From: Fen-1298 sp963833465
GTDB lineage: Bacteria; Bacteroidota; Ignavibacteria; UBA10030
NCBI GenBank assembly: GCA_963833465.1
Contig: CAWHXW010000004.1
Coordinates: forward strand, 1,054,001-1,118,000
Direction: 5' to 3'
Length of the DNA stretch: 64,000 nucleotides
Part shown: one piece after another, positions 17,326-26,354 of the stretch
Layout of the letters: each line of letters opens with the position of its first letter
How positions within the stretch are numbered: the stretch's first letter is position 1
The notes under the pieces: generated by a model
Database searches by the model: none
Told to the model about the DNA's origin: nothing
Seen by the model: the letters and a program-made list of their open reading frames with translations, nothing else
Position numbers and translations under genes: made by a program

Positions 17326-18468
17326 TTATTTGTACCAATCATTTTTGGGCTGATATGTCGTCTTAAGTTTCCCATTTGCTTTGTGTCGTTCAATGGCAAG
17401 TTGAATTAATTTATCCAACAATGCAGAATAGGACAATCCCGATGCTTGCCAAAGTTTTGGGTACATACTAATGGAAGTAAAACCGGGGATTGTGTTAATC
17501 TCATTTAAAAATATTCTATTTGTTTTTTTCGTTACTAGAAAATCAACGCGCGCCATGCCAGCGCAATCCAAAACTCGAAATGCAGTAAGAGCATAAAGCT
17601 TTATTTTTTTAATAATGGTACTTGGCAGCTTTGCCGGAATTATAGCATTCGATTTTTCATCTACGTATTTGGCATCGTAATCATAGAATTCATTTGAAGG
17701 AATAATTTCTCCGGGAACAGAAACTTCTGGCTGATTATTGCCGAGAACTGCGCATTCGATCTCACGTGAATTTTTAATTCCTTGTTCCACCAAGATTTTT
17801 CTATCAAATTGTGCTGCAGTATTTATTGAAACAATCAGTTCTTTTCGATTATGTGCTTTATTTATACCGATGCTTGAACCGGAGTTTGACGGCTTAACAA
17901 AAAGCGGATATTTTAACTTTCGTTCAATATCTGCGATTGTTTTTTTCTGCTGTGCTTCATATTCCTCAATAGTGAACCATATACTCGGAGCAGTTGGAAT
18001 ATTTGCCTGAAAAAGTAATTCTTTTTGAATCACCTTGTCCATTCCCACTGCAGAACCAAGAACACCGGAACCAACATACGGAATATCTGCAAGCTCTAAT
18101 AAACCCTGAAGTGTTCCATCTTCGCCGAATCTTCCATGCATCACCGGAAAAATTACATCCAGAGCTTTTTCAACGCCGCCGCCGTCGTTAATAGCAACTA
18201 ACGATTGCTTTCGCGGATCCGGAATTAACATTTGTTCCTTTTCAAGTTCAATCGATTGTTTTTCTTTCAGCAGGCGGAGTGTTTCATGGGAGCTGAGCCA
18301 TTTCCCTGTTGGTGCAATGCCGATAGGAATAACTTCGTACTTTTCTTTATCAAGGGCATTAATTACTGAAGCGGCAGAAACAAGTGAAACTTCATGCTCT
18401 ACCGAACGCCCGCCAAAAATTATGCCGATACGGATTTTTTGTGGAATTTTTAATTGATGATTAGTCAT
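17326..18468 (-). CDS. ddl: D-alanine--D-alanine ligase
   Basis: An ATP-grasp ligase making D-Ala-D-Ala for peptidoglycan. Motifs: GIIFGGRSVEHEVSLVSAASV at the N-terminus, HGRFGEDGTLQGLLEL, KPSNSGSSIGI (ATP-grasp loop), and the C-terminal FLNEINTIPGFTSISMYPKLW with the metal and D-Ala binding residues. I prefer the ATG ending at 18468 (380 residues), since family members begin close to the GGRS motif. A GTG six codons upstream (ending 18486) is possible. First gene of the ddl–ftsB-like–rarA group. Confidence 0.93.
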   Translation of the reverse strand: MTNHQLKIPQKIRIGIIFGGRSVEHEVSLVSAASVINALDKEKYEVIPIGIAPTGKWLSSHETLRLLKEKQSIELEKEQMLIPDPRKQSLVAINDGGGVEKALDVIFPVMHGRFGEDGTLQGLLELADIPYVGSGVLGSAVGMDKVIQKELLFQANIPTAPSIWFTIEEYEAQQKKTIADIERKLKYPLFVKPSNSGSSIGINKAHNRKELIVSINTAAQFDRKILVEQGIKNSREIECAVLGNNQPEVSVPGEIIPSNEFYDYDAKYVDEKSNAIIPAKLPSTIIKKIKLYALTAFRVLDCAGMARVDFLVTKKTNRIFLNEINTIPGFTSISMYPKLWQASGLSYSALLDKLIQLAIERHKANGKLKTTYQPKNDWYK

Positions 18469-18690
18469 TTGCAATTTATCACTCACTATTTAGAATGGTT
18501 ATTCAAGTTCTTGCGGAATATGATATGGAAAAGAATGGAGAGGTGCAACGAACGTGTATCAACTATATCCGTTTTTATATTGCGTTTCGATGGAAAAGTG
18601 AGTAGGTTTTCTTCAATTATATTTTCACTAATAAATCATTAAAAAGTAAAATCAATCGGTTGAATTATTAATTTAGCGGAGAACGATTTC

Positions 18691-20220
18691 ATGAGCAGTC
18701 CCTTCTTTGCCAAGAAACCATTATCACTTTTACTTGAAGAAATGAAAAGAGAAAACCGCCTCCGCCGTATTCTTGGTCCGGTGACTCTGACAAGTCTCGG
18801 CGTTGGAGCTATTATCGGCACGGGCATTTTCGTGCTAACAGGCGTTGGTGCTCATGATAAAGCCGGTCCGGCATTAATTCTTTCGTTCACAGCATCGGGC
18901 ATTGCATGTGTTTTCGCTGCTCTTTGTTATTCTGAATTTGCTTCGATGGCTCCCGTTGCTGGTTCGGCATATACTTATGCATACGCTACTCTTGGCGAAT
19001 TATTTGCATGGATCATCGGTTGGGACCTTGTGCTGGAATATGCAGTAGCTTCAGCAGCCGTTGCTCATGGCTGGTCTGCTCATTTTCAAGATCTTCTTAA
19101 AAGTTTCGGAATTTATATTCCGCACTCATTTTCCAGTGCACCATTTGATTTTGATTTACAAGCCGGGCACTTTTTTTCCACCGGATCATTCCTCGATCTT
19201 CCTGCTATAATTATTACGGCAATTATAACTCTAATTTTAATAAAGGGGATCAAAGAAAGTGCTGTGTTTAATACAACAATCGTTGCAATCAAATTAGTTA
19301 TTGTGTTGTTTGTCATAGTTGCCGGGATATTCTATATTGATCCGAATAATTGGAAACCATTTGCTCCATTCGGTTTTACAGGAATTAGTTTTTTCGGTCA
19401 TACATTGTTCGGGCAAACCAGCGCAGATGGTGTTCCACTCGGTATGCTTGCTGGCGCGGCGATAATATTTTTTGCATACATTGGTTTCGATTCAGTTTCC
19501 ACACATGCAGAAGAAGCGCGCAATCCTCAGCGCGATGTTCCTATAGGTATTATATCTTCACTGCTTATTTGCACTGTTCTGTATATTGCAGTTTGTGTAG
19601 TACTGACAGGAATGGTTCCTTATGACAAGATCGATATCAACGCACCGGTCGCCAATGCATTCGCGCAAAAAGGATTGCCGATGGCACAACGATTGGTAGA
19701 TATTGGTGCAATTACAGGCATAACATCTGTCTTGCTTGTGATGATGTTAAGTCAGCCGCGGGTTCTTTTAGCGATGGCACGCGACGGCATGGTACCTGTA
19801 AGTTTTTTTGGAGCCGTGCATTCAAAATTCAGGACACCGTGGAAATCTACAATTCTCACCGGACTTTTCGTCGGAGCCATGGCTACATTGCTTCCACTTC
19901 GCATACTTGCCGAGCTAACAAATATCGGAACATTACTTGCATTCGTTATTGTATGCACAGCAGTTCTTATAATGCGGAAAACACATCCGAACGCTGTACG
20001 ACCATTCCGTGCGCCGTGGTCTCCGTTCGTGCCAATTGCCGGTATCGTATGCTGCCTAATTTTGATGTTCTCTTTACCAGTAGAAAATTGGTGGCGTTTG
20101 TTTATATGGTTAGGAATTGGATTTATTATTTATTTTAGCTACGGACGACGGCATTGCGTTACAGCAAGGATTCGCCGTGGTGAGATTACAGTACCAGAAA
20201 CAATTGAAGTAATTAAATAA
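18691..20220 (+). CDS. APC-family amino acid permease
   Basis: A 509-residue transporter with about 12-14 membrane helices. The first helix carries the APC signature GVGAIIGTGIFVLTG (about 37-51), and FIGFDSV-like residues (AYIGFDSVSTHAEEARNPQRDVP) in helix 6 match the CAT/YfnA cationic amino acid transporter branch. A short amphipathic N-terminus (SLLLEEMKRENRLRRIL) precedes it, as in that branch. It probably imports an amino acid with protons; the substrate is not determinable. It stands alone, with 857 bases of gene-free, repeat-bearing sequence after it. Confidence 0.9.
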   Translation: MSSPFFAKKPLSLLLEEMKRENRLRRILGPVTLTSLGVGAIIGTGIFVLTGVGAHDKAGPALILSFTASGIACVFAALCYSEFASMAPVAGSAYTYAYATLGELFAWIIGWDLVLEYAVASAAVAHGWSAHFQDLLKSFGIYIPHSFSSAPFDFDLQAGHFFSTGSFLDLPAIIITAIITLILIKGIKESAVFNTTIVAIKLVIVLFVIVAGIFYIDPNNWKPFAPFGFTGISFFGHTLFGQTSADGVPLGMLAGAAIIFFAYIGFDSVSTHAEEARNPQRDVPIGIISSLLICTVLYIAVCVVLTGMVPYDKIDINAPVANAFAQKGLPMAQRLVDIGAITGITSVLLVMMLSQPRVLLAMARDGMVPVSFFGAVHSKFRTPWKSTILTGLFVGAMATLLPLRILAELTNIGTLLAFVIVCTAVLIMRKTHPNAVRPFRAPWSPFVPIAGIVCCLILMFSLPVENWWRLFIWLGIGFIIYFSYGRRHCVTARIRRGEITVPETIEVIK

Positions 20221-20245
20221 AGAATATTTCAGAAATCTAAAATTC

Positions 20246-20345
20246 TGTTATTCTGAATCCCGCAAAAGCGTGATAAAGAATCTTACATATTAAGAAGTAT
20301 TTATTGATTGGATTCTTCATCCCTTTTCGCTACGCTTTGAATAAC
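20246..20345. repeat. Imperfect inverted repeat, dispersed-element type
   Basis: The left arm (20246-20283, TGTTATTCTGAATCCC...AAGAATCT) and right arm (20310-20345, GGATTCTTCATCCC...TTGAATAAC) are imperfect reverse complements of about 36 bases around a 26-base spacer. Similar scraps (ATTCTTCG...CACTC...GAAT) recur at 20689-20712 and 20777-20809. This is the look of a degraded small palindromic intergenic repeat family. It may act as the permease gene's terminator. The rest of 20221-21078 holds no gene that I can support. Confidence 0.6.
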
Positions 20346-20736
20346 AAAGCGCTCATAATTCCACTTTTTTGTTTTTCTTATTTTCCTTCTAATCAGTTAT
20401 CATTCCAAAAGACCATCGCTCAGGTCTTTCCACCTTGGATTCAATGATACAATAAGTGCAATTTTCTTTGATCGTAACTAACCTTCGTTTTGTTTTGCTT
20501 TTCTCTCGCTATGGCTTATGAGATATCGTTTGTACCTTCAAAATATACAGGTTTAGTGCAGTTGTATTTACTTGCAAAACCGTGATTCTTTTTGTCCTTA
20601 TGTCCATACATCTTATAATCAATGTCATTAGTGATATCCGTATGCAAGACGTCATTTCGTTTATTTGTGATTAAGTGCAAAGTACAAATTCTTCGTTGCA
20701 CTCTGAATGGCAATAATCATAATTTAAATCATTTTG

Positions 20737-20812
20737 AACGACACGAAGTGAAGTATCTATTCGTTAGTACTCCAGCAAGATTCTTCGTTTCACTCCACTC
20801 AGAATAACAGCC
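20737..20812. repeat. Second degraded copy of the intergenic repeat
   Basis: ACACGAAGTGAAGTATCT (20741-20758) and AGATTCTTCGTTTCACTCC (20778-20796) are inverted relative to each other, and the right half ends CAGAATAAC like the element at 20310-20345. It probably belongs to the same dispersed repeat family. Confidence 0.45.
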
Positions 20813-21078
20813 ACTCCAATAAAAGTAAAATGTCATTTTAAATCCTGCATGAGCGGGACGAATAATTTCGTGTTACTATATAAATAAATTCTACTCTTAA
20901 AAAACCAACTTCAAAACACTGAATACTTACAATTAATAAAGAATAATATGTATTTTATGTTAATAACTATTGACATTTCAAATTTTAATATTATATTATA
21001 AGGTAATAGAATTAAATTACGGTAATAAATAAGGTGTCAAACAACTATATCGTTTATTAAAGAAAGGAAATTGAAACT

Positions 21079-21384
21079 GTGAAAAAGATAGAAGCAATTG
21101 TATCTCAGAGCGAACTAGAAATTATTCGCGCGGCTTTTCTTAAATCCGGAATATCGAATATGACTGTTTCGGAAGTGCGTGAATATGGAACAGATGCAAA
21201 GCATACGGAAATATACAGAAACGAAGAATATACAGTCGATTCAAAACTAAGTTATAAGGTAGAAACAATTATACCGCAGGACTTTGTATCTCAAGCAATC
21301 GAAATTATATCAAGGAATCGACTGAAAGAAGACAAGAAAAAAGGTACAATCTTAGTTTCTTCAGTAGATAATATTAATACGTAG
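21079..21384 (+). CDS. PII-family signalling protein
   Basis: A 101-residue PII-like protein. It opens with MKKIEAIVSQSELEIIRAAF and has GISNMTVSEVREYG, as in GlnB/GlnK. The T-loop keeps YRNEEYTVD, placing the modifiable tyrosine at the canonical position 51. The start is GTG, with AGAAAGGA about ten bases upstream; this start puts Tyr51 exactly in register. It departs in the C-terminal part: the usual TGxxGDGKIFV nucleotide-binding segment is replaced by RLKEDKKKGTILV, so ATP/2-oxoglutarate binding may be altered. No ammonium transporter is adjacent; instead a porin and a permease follow. Confidence 0.85.
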   Translation: MKKIEAIVSQSELEIIRAAFLKSGISNMTVSEVREYGTDAKHTEIYRNEEYTVDSKLSYKVETIIPQDFVSQAIEIISRNRLKEDKKKGTILVSSVDNINT

Positions 21385-21417
21385 CGATATAAAATATACA
21401 GTGAAAAAATAAAACAG

Positions 21418-21636
21418 ATGCATATGAGACAACTTAATATAGAACGAAAGCATAAATCTGATGTTACTGCTTCGGATGAAGCGATAGAAATAAAATATTC
21501 AGATTGCCGGATGCAAGATCATTCTTCTGGAAGAACAGGAGGAATAAGTCACCAAAGTCACAATCGAGGTTTTGGAATCAGTAAAAATCATTCCGCGATT
21601 GATGATACAAATTTGTTCCATACAAAGGGACAGTGA
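21418..21636 (+). CDS. Possible small ORF, weak support
   Basis: A 72-codon open frame between the PII gene and the porin gene. The product is polar and His/Ser-rich with no recognisable domain, and there is no clear ribosome-binding site. It fills a same-strand gap and has no stop for 219 bases, but may be non-coding or the remains of a gene. Confidence 0.2.
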   Translation: MHMRQLNIERKHKSDVTASDEAIEIKYSDCRMQDHSSGRTGGISHQSHNRGFGISKNHSAIDDTNLFHTKGQ

Positions 21637-21675
21637 TCTTATTACTTATAATAAACATATAATTGGAGAATGAAA

Positions 21676-22746
21676 ATGAAATTAACATTAACAAAAACGT
21701 TTATAACAATAACTTTAATCATATTTGGTTTGCAAAGTGTACGAGCACAATCGGTTACATATAGCGGACTGATTGACGCCTACTATGATTATAATTTTGC
21801 CGGTCCGAGTAGTAACACTAATGCGCTCCGGAATTTCGATGTAAATACAAATGCGTTTACATTGAGTCAGGTAGAGCTTGTCATTCAAAAAGCCACGTCA
21901 GTTTCGTCTCCTATCGGATTCCGTATGGATCTCGATTACGGAACCACGAATGATATGGTTCAACCTGTGAATGCTTCTACACCTCCTACAACGCTAGCAA
22001 ATGTGCAGCAAGCGTATGTGACCGCAGTTATTCCCGTCGGCAGCGGTTTGACAATCGATGCAGGTAAGTTTGTTACACACATGGGCAATGAAGTGATCGA
22101 ATCAAATGCTAACTGGAATTACAGCCGCTCATATTTGTTCGCTTATGCTATTCCGTATTATCACACCGGAATGCGCTTGACCTATCCAATTCTCAGCAAT
22201 TTGACAGCTACACTTCATGTTGTCAATGGGTGGAATTCACAAACAGACGCGATCAAGTCAGCGAATCTTGGCGCGACATTGAATTATGCCGCTACGTCTT
22301 CGACAGGCATTATCTTTAATGGGATATGGGGACACACCGGATATGAAATCGGCGCAAGAAATGTCTATGACTTTATTGTAAGCAAAACGGTTACCGATAA
22401 CCTATCTCTCGCATTGAATGCCGATTACGGCGAAGCAGGAACATCAGCCGGACTCGCTACTTGGAAAGGCGTTGCCATTTATGGAAGATATACAATTGAT
22501 ACGCTCTCTGCTGTCGCCGTTCGCGCTGAAGTGTTTGCTGATCCGATCGGTTACGCAACTGCAACCATGATTCCAAACACCTACAAAGAAGTGACGGTGA
22601 CGCTTGAACATAAACTATTCAATCAGTTGCTGTTGCGCGGTGAATTGAGAGATGATTTCGCTGTGAATCCAGCATATAATAAAACATTGTCAAATGCAGA
22701 AACCAAACAGCTGACCCTTACGGTTGGCGCAATAGTGACTTTCTAA
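21676..22746 (+). CDS. Outer-membrane porin, BBP2 (OmpL-like) family
   Basis: A 356-residue predicted porin. I use the second ATG (21676), seven bases after GGAG; the ATG at 21670 sits too close to that site. A signal peptide ends near VRAQ. The body begins YSGLIDAYYDYNF and has DAGKFVTHMGNEVIES and YHTGMRLTYPI, features of the putative beta-barrel porin-2 family. The last strand ends LTLTVGAIVTF with a terminal Phe. It lies between a PII gene and an amino acid permease, so it may provide the outer-membrane route for the permease's substrate. Confidence 0.8.
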   Translation: MKLTLTKTFITITLIIFGLQSVRAQSVTYSGLIDAYYDYNFAGPSSNTNALRNFDVNTNAFTLSQVELVIQKATSVSSPIGFRMDLDYGTTNDMVQPVNASTPPTTLANVQQAYVTAVIPVGSGLTIDAGKFVTHMGNEVIESNANWNYSRSYLFAYAIPYYHTGMRLTYPILSNLTATLHVVNGWNSQTDAIKSANLGATLNYAATSSTGIIFNGIWGHTGYEIGARNVYDFIVSKTVTDNLSLALNADYGEAGTSAGLATWKGVAIYGRYTIDTLSAVAVRAEVFADPIGYATATMIPNTYKEVTVTLEHKLFNQLLLRGELRDDFAVNPAYNKTLSNAETKQLTLTVGAIVTF

Positions 22747-22793
22747 TGAACAAGAATTTATAACATCACTCATAATTACATTGGAGATATAAT

Positions 22794-24317
22794 ATGGCAG
22801 ATACAGGCTTGAAAAAAACTCTTGGCTTAACCGGAGTAACGGTAAATGCAATGGCGCTTATCGCACCGGGCGCATTTTTATGGATTACGTTTCAGATCCA
22901 AGCAGCAAATACAGGCGGAGCGTCCGATATGTGGACAGGAATAGTCGCTGCACTTATTGTGGCATTCTTGACGGCAATTTCATTTTCCGAAATGGCACGG
23001 CGATATCCGGAAGCGGGAGCGGGTGGCTCTTACTATTTCGCAGAAAGGGCGTTCCTTGATCGCGATAAAGCCCAACATCAGAAATTTGCGAGAATCTCGA
23101 AATTTCTCACTGGCTGGGCGGCACATCTCTTTTACTGGGTATATCCCGGTGTGATGGTTGCATTTATGGCTATCTTAGTAACTTATATTTGCGGACAGTT
23201 CGGCGTCAACCTTACCGTGCCATATCAGATATTGATTGCTGTGATTTTCGCATTTATCGTAGGCTTTATAGCTGTCCGTGGTATTAGTGGATCGACGAAT
23301 GTCGCTATTGCAATCAATGTCATACAGCTCATTTCATTGATAGGTTTCAGTGCGCTCGCAATTGCTTTTCGGTTTACAAATCCTCTTCATGCGACACAGT
23401 GGACGCATTCTGCTCCGACATCTATAGTATTTCCGCATAGCTTGGCGGCGATGCTTTTCCAATCCACTATAGCGATACTCATTTTGGTCGGTTTTGAATC
23501 GTCCACTTCACTTGCCGGAGAATCGATCAATCCAAAACGGGATATTCCGCGTGGAATTATTCTATCGCTCATCATCCAGGGTTTGTTCGCATACTTGCTT
23601 GAATATTTTGCAGCAAATTATGCAATATGTGAGAAGCTGATATTCACTAACCCAGATGGTTCGATCCTTACCGGAATTGATGCCGCTGCTGCATCGGGCG
23701 CACCTATCGGCGATATGACAATTATGATCGGCAACGCTCTTCTCGGCGGGAACGGTTTCGCATTGATGATCGTTATCGCATTTACGGTTGCGCTTGCAGT
23801 TTTGGGCACTACACTTGCCGCAATTAATACGGCAGTGCGCATTAGTTTTGCCATGGCACAGGATAATGAAATGCCTGGCGTACTCGGTGCGCTACACGAA
23901 AAACATGCAACACCCCATATGGGTGTATGGGTTCTAGTTGTTGTGTCTTCGATTATCGGGGCTGTTGGAGTTCTCAATGTTACAGCGTTGACTGGTGTTA
24001 CGCTGGCTTCGAACATAGGAACATTTGCCCTTTATGCACTTATTTGTTTCCTGACTTTCGTTACATTTGTCGGACGAAAGGAATTCCATAGCATCAAACA
24101 TGCAGTCATCCCTTTTTTGGGACTTATAGGAAATATAGGAATGTTGATTGGCGTTGTCGTTATTGGACTAACGACGCCCGGAGTTTCGGCAGACGCAACT
24201 CAAATGGCATTATGGGTGACTGCAGGCTGGGGAGCGATCAGCGTTGTTTATTTAGTCTGGAACAGTAAAAAATCGGGAAGGGCAATTATTCCCAAAGTAA
24301 GTCCAGTGTCGAAATAA
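22794..24317 (+). CDS. APC-superfamily amino acid permease
   Basis: A 507-residue transporter with about 12 membrane helices starting GLTGVTVNAMALIAPGAFLW, a variant of the APC helix-1 motif. SFSEMARRYPEAGAGGSYYFAERAF (helix 2) and FESSTSLAGESINPKRDIPRG (helix 6-7) are characteristic of the glutamate/GABA/polyamine side of the superfamily. It differs clearly from the permease at 18691. The neighbouring PII, kinase, phosphatase and glutamine-synthetase-like genes suggest a nitrogen-rich substrate, but which one cannot be read from the sequence. It starts 47 bases after the porin gene. Confidence 0.88.
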   Translation: MADTGLKKTLGLTGVTVNAMALIAPGAFLWITFQIQAANTGGASDMWTGIVAALIVAFLTAISFSEMARRYPEAGAGGSYYFAERAFLDRDKAQHQKFARISKFLTGWAAHLFYWVYPGVMVAFMAILVTYICGQFGVNLTVPYQILIAVIFAFIVGFIAVRGISGSTNVAIAINVIQLISLIGFSALAIAFRFTNPLHATQWTHSAPTSIVFPHSLAAMLFQSTIAILILVGFESSTSLAGESINPKRDIPRGIILSLIIQGLFAYLLEYFAANYAICEKLIFTNPDGSILTGIDAAAASGAPIGDMTIMIGNALLGGNGFALMIVIAFTVALAVLGTTLAAINTAVRISFAMAQDNEMPGVLGALHEKHATPHMGVWVLVVVSSIIGAVGVLNVTALTGVTLASNIGTFALYALICFLTFVTFVGRKEFHSIKHAVIPFLGLIGNIGMLIGVVVIGLTTPGVSADATQMALWVTAGWGAISVVYLVWNSKKSGRAIIPKVSPVSK

Positions 24318-24394
24318 TGGCTTTCTTATCACTTCCTTCTATATTGATGAGAAAGAAACTTTTAGTGAATGATGTTAATTTGCGAAACATACGG

Positions 24395-24425
24395 AGGAAG
24401 CCGTGCAAACGGCTTCTTCTTTTCT
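24395..24425 (+). terminator. Intrinsic terminator after permease
   Basis: GAAGCCGT (24397-24404), a GCAA loop and ACGGCTTC (24409-24416) form a perfect eight-base-pair stem followed by the T-rich TTCTTTTCTTCTTT. It separates the permease from the phosphatase and shows that the phosphatase cannot start at 24403. Confidence 0.8.
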
Positions 24426-24447
24426 TCTTTCCGATTGTGGATACTGT

Positions 24448-25275
24448 ATGACACATAATGAATTGCCTGAAATAGAATCGCACTGCTTGACGCACATTGG
24501 AAATGTGCGTGAGGATAATCAGGATTCTGTACGTGTTATCGATCAGCACGATGATTTGACTGCATCCTACGGGCATCTCTTTGGTGTGGCGGATGGCATG
24601 GGTGGGTATGCCCAAGGTAGTGTGGCAAGCTCGTTGGCATTAGTTACTTTGTTTGAAACAGTTTATTCGAGTAATGGATTATCGATCCCTCAAAAAATGA
24701 AACAGGCAGTGCAAAGTGCAAATCTGAATGTTTATCAGAAAGCACGTGAACTTGGGGTCGGTAGAATGGGAACAACGCTGACAGCAGGATTACTTAAAGG
24801 GAATAAATTCCATATCGCCCATGTGGGTGACAGTCGTGCGTATTTGATCCGTGGAAAGATCTCCACTTGTCTGACGAAAGACCATACGCGCGTTGGTGAA
24901 CTAGTGCGGATGAAGGTGTTGGCACCAGATAAAGTGCGGACACATAGCCAGCGTTCTGTGCTTAGTAAGTGTATCGGCTTAGATCTTTTTGTGCAGCCGG
25001 ATGTTTTTGATGTCCAAGTGCAGGATGGCGATATAATCATCTTTTGTTCGGATGGTGTGTGGTCAGTGATCGATGACGACGAATTTGGAGCAATAGCTTC
25101 AAAGGCGGTATCAGCAGAACAATTAAACCATACAATTATTGATCTGGCGCTGAAGCGCGAGAGTGATGATAACGTCTCTGTTGTAACAATTATGTTACAC
25201 AAATTAGTACCGCAGCAAACACTGCAAAGTTCGCGGTTTTCGAAAATTTTAAAAAGGTTCAAAAGCCGTTCATAG
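24448..25275 (+). CDS. PP2C-family Ser/Thr protein phosphatase
   Basis: A 275-residue metal-dependent phosphatase. The upstream in-frame start at 24403 lies inside an intrinsic terminator hairpin, so I use the ATG at 24448. Family motifs appear in order: THIGNVREDNQDS, VADGMGGYAQGS (metal-binding Asp-Gly), GTTLTAGLL, HVGDSRAYLIR, CSDGVW, and the terminal DDNVSVV. It would remove phosphate from Ser/Thr and is the natural opponent of the kinase encoded 107 bases downstream. The C-terminus after residue 255 is basic. No sensor domain is present, so input must come from the kinase or metabolites. Confidence 0.92.
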   Translation: MTHNELPEIESHCLTHIGNVREDNQDSVRVIDQHDDLTASYGHLFGVADGMGGYAQGSVASSLALVTLFETVYSSNGLSIPQKMKQAVQSANLNVYQKARELGVGRMGTTLTAGLLKGNKFHIAHVGDSRAYLIRGKISTCLTKDHTRVGELVRMKVLAPDKVRTHSQRSVLSKCIGLDLFVQPDVFDVQVQDGDIIIFCSDGVWSVIDDDEFGAIASKAVSAEQLNHTIIDLALKRESDDNVSVVTIMLHKLVPQQTLQSSRFSKILKRFKSRS

Positions 25276-25343
25276 GCATTGATGTGTCGAAAAATGGAAA
25301 TAAACGTGATATTCGCTTTTCAGAAAAAACAATAGTATATTTT

Positions 25344-25366
25344 TTGTGCGAGGTGTAATCGCACAA
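25344..25366 (+). promoter_or_regulatory. Perfect palindromic hairpin in kinase leader
   Basis: TTGTGCGA (25344-25351) and TCGCACAA (25359-25366) are perfect complements around GGTGTAA, ending 16 bases before the kinase ATG and touching the AAGGAA ribosome-binding region. It may be an operator or an RNA structure controlling translation of the kinase–glutamine-synthetase pair. Confidence 0.5.
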
Positions 25367-25382
25367 GGAAATAAGAAAGAAT

Positions 25383-26354
25383 ATGATGCTGCAGATAGGC
25401 GATCAGTTTGATCATTTTCAAATCCGAGGGCACATAGCCCAGGGTGGAATGAGCGATATTTACCGTGCGTACGATCTTATCAGCGGACAGGACGTAGTGT
25501 TAAAAGTCCCGGACCGGATGTCGATAGGAGACCCTGCGCAGTATGAGCGATTTCAACGCGAACTGGAAGTGATGCGCACCTTAAATCATCCTTCTATCCA
25601 AAAAGGATTGGGATCCGGAAAATATAACAGTACTCCGTATCTCATCACGGAATTGATCACCGGAGAATCGATGAGGGAATTGATTCGTCGGTCTGCGCCA
25701 ATGCCGGTAGACGATGCTGTTGCGCTTGTCCGTAAAATTGCAGATGGACTTGCTCATTGCCATGACCATAATATTATCCACCGGGATATGAAACCGGAAA
25801 ACATTCTCTTTACAGATAACCAACAGCCGGTCATTTTAGATTTTGGTCTCGCTCTTACAAAGGGAGGGTACCGGGTTACCTACGCGAATCTCAGCGGCAC
25901 TGCAGGAACACCGGATTATATGGCACCTGAACAAGTAGAAGGAAAGCGCGGCGATAAACGGACCGATCTCTATGCTCTCGGTGTAATATTTTTTGAACTC
26001 CTTTCCGGACGGACACCATTTAGCGGAGATAATAATCTTGCAGTGATGGCACAACAAATGCACGGAACAATTCCGCGATTAGATAAGGAACGCCCGGAGA
26101 TCACTCCGCAGCTTGCCGCAGTTGTTGCAAAATGTTTGATGAAGAATCCAGACGAACGATATCCGGACATGAAAGCATTGTTACACGATCTGGATCATTT
26201 AGAATCTGTTAATCTTTCCGTCCTTGATAAGTTGTATGAAGAATCCAAACCAGTTCCGTTCTATAAATCACCTATCGTTCTTTCTGTTGCAGCGGGATTG
26301 GGAATATTAATATTACTTGCACTCCTTGGTCTACTATTACAGGCGATACGCTAA
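25383..26354 (+). CDS. Membrane Ser/Thr protein kinase (Hanks type)
   Basis: A 323-residue kinase. The glycine loop is GHIAQGGMSDIYRA (16-29), the ATP-anchoring lysine is in VVLKV (about 41), the catalytic loop HRDMKPEN starts at 133 and DFG at 153; the activation segment ends in the APEQ motif. All key residues are present, so it should be active. After a short linker there is one membrane helix near the C-terminus (about 298-321) with almost nothing outside, so it has no extracellular PASTA or sensor domain. Its TAA stop overlaps the next gene's ATG (TAATG), so it is translationally coupled to the glutamine-synthetase homologue, a likely substrate or partner. Confidence 0.93.
   Translation: MMLQIGDQFDHFQIRGHIAQGGMSDIYRAYDLISGQDVVLKVPDRMSIGDPAQYERFQRELEVMRTLNHPSIQKGLGSGKYNSTPYLITELITGESMRELIRRSAPMPVDDAVALVRKIADGLAHCHDHNIIHRDMKPENILFTDNQQPVILDFGLALTKGGYRVTYANLSGTAGTPDYMAPEQVEGKRGDKRTDLYALGVIFFELLSGRTPFSGDNNLAVMAQQMHGTIPRLDKERPEITPQLAAVVAKCLMKNPDERYPDMKALLHDLDHLESVNLSVLDKLYEESKPVPFYKSPIVLSVAAGLGILILLALLGLLLQAIR

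Noticed and set aside
24403..24447. Upstream in-frame start for the PP2C phosphatase
   Set aside because: This start lies inside a perfect intrinsic terminator hairpin; the PP2C fold begins after the ATG at 24448.
24735..25262. 175-codon minus-strand open frame opposite the phosphatase
   Set aside because: The plus strand carries all PP2C motifs; the antisense product is Ser/Thr-rich without recognisable structure.
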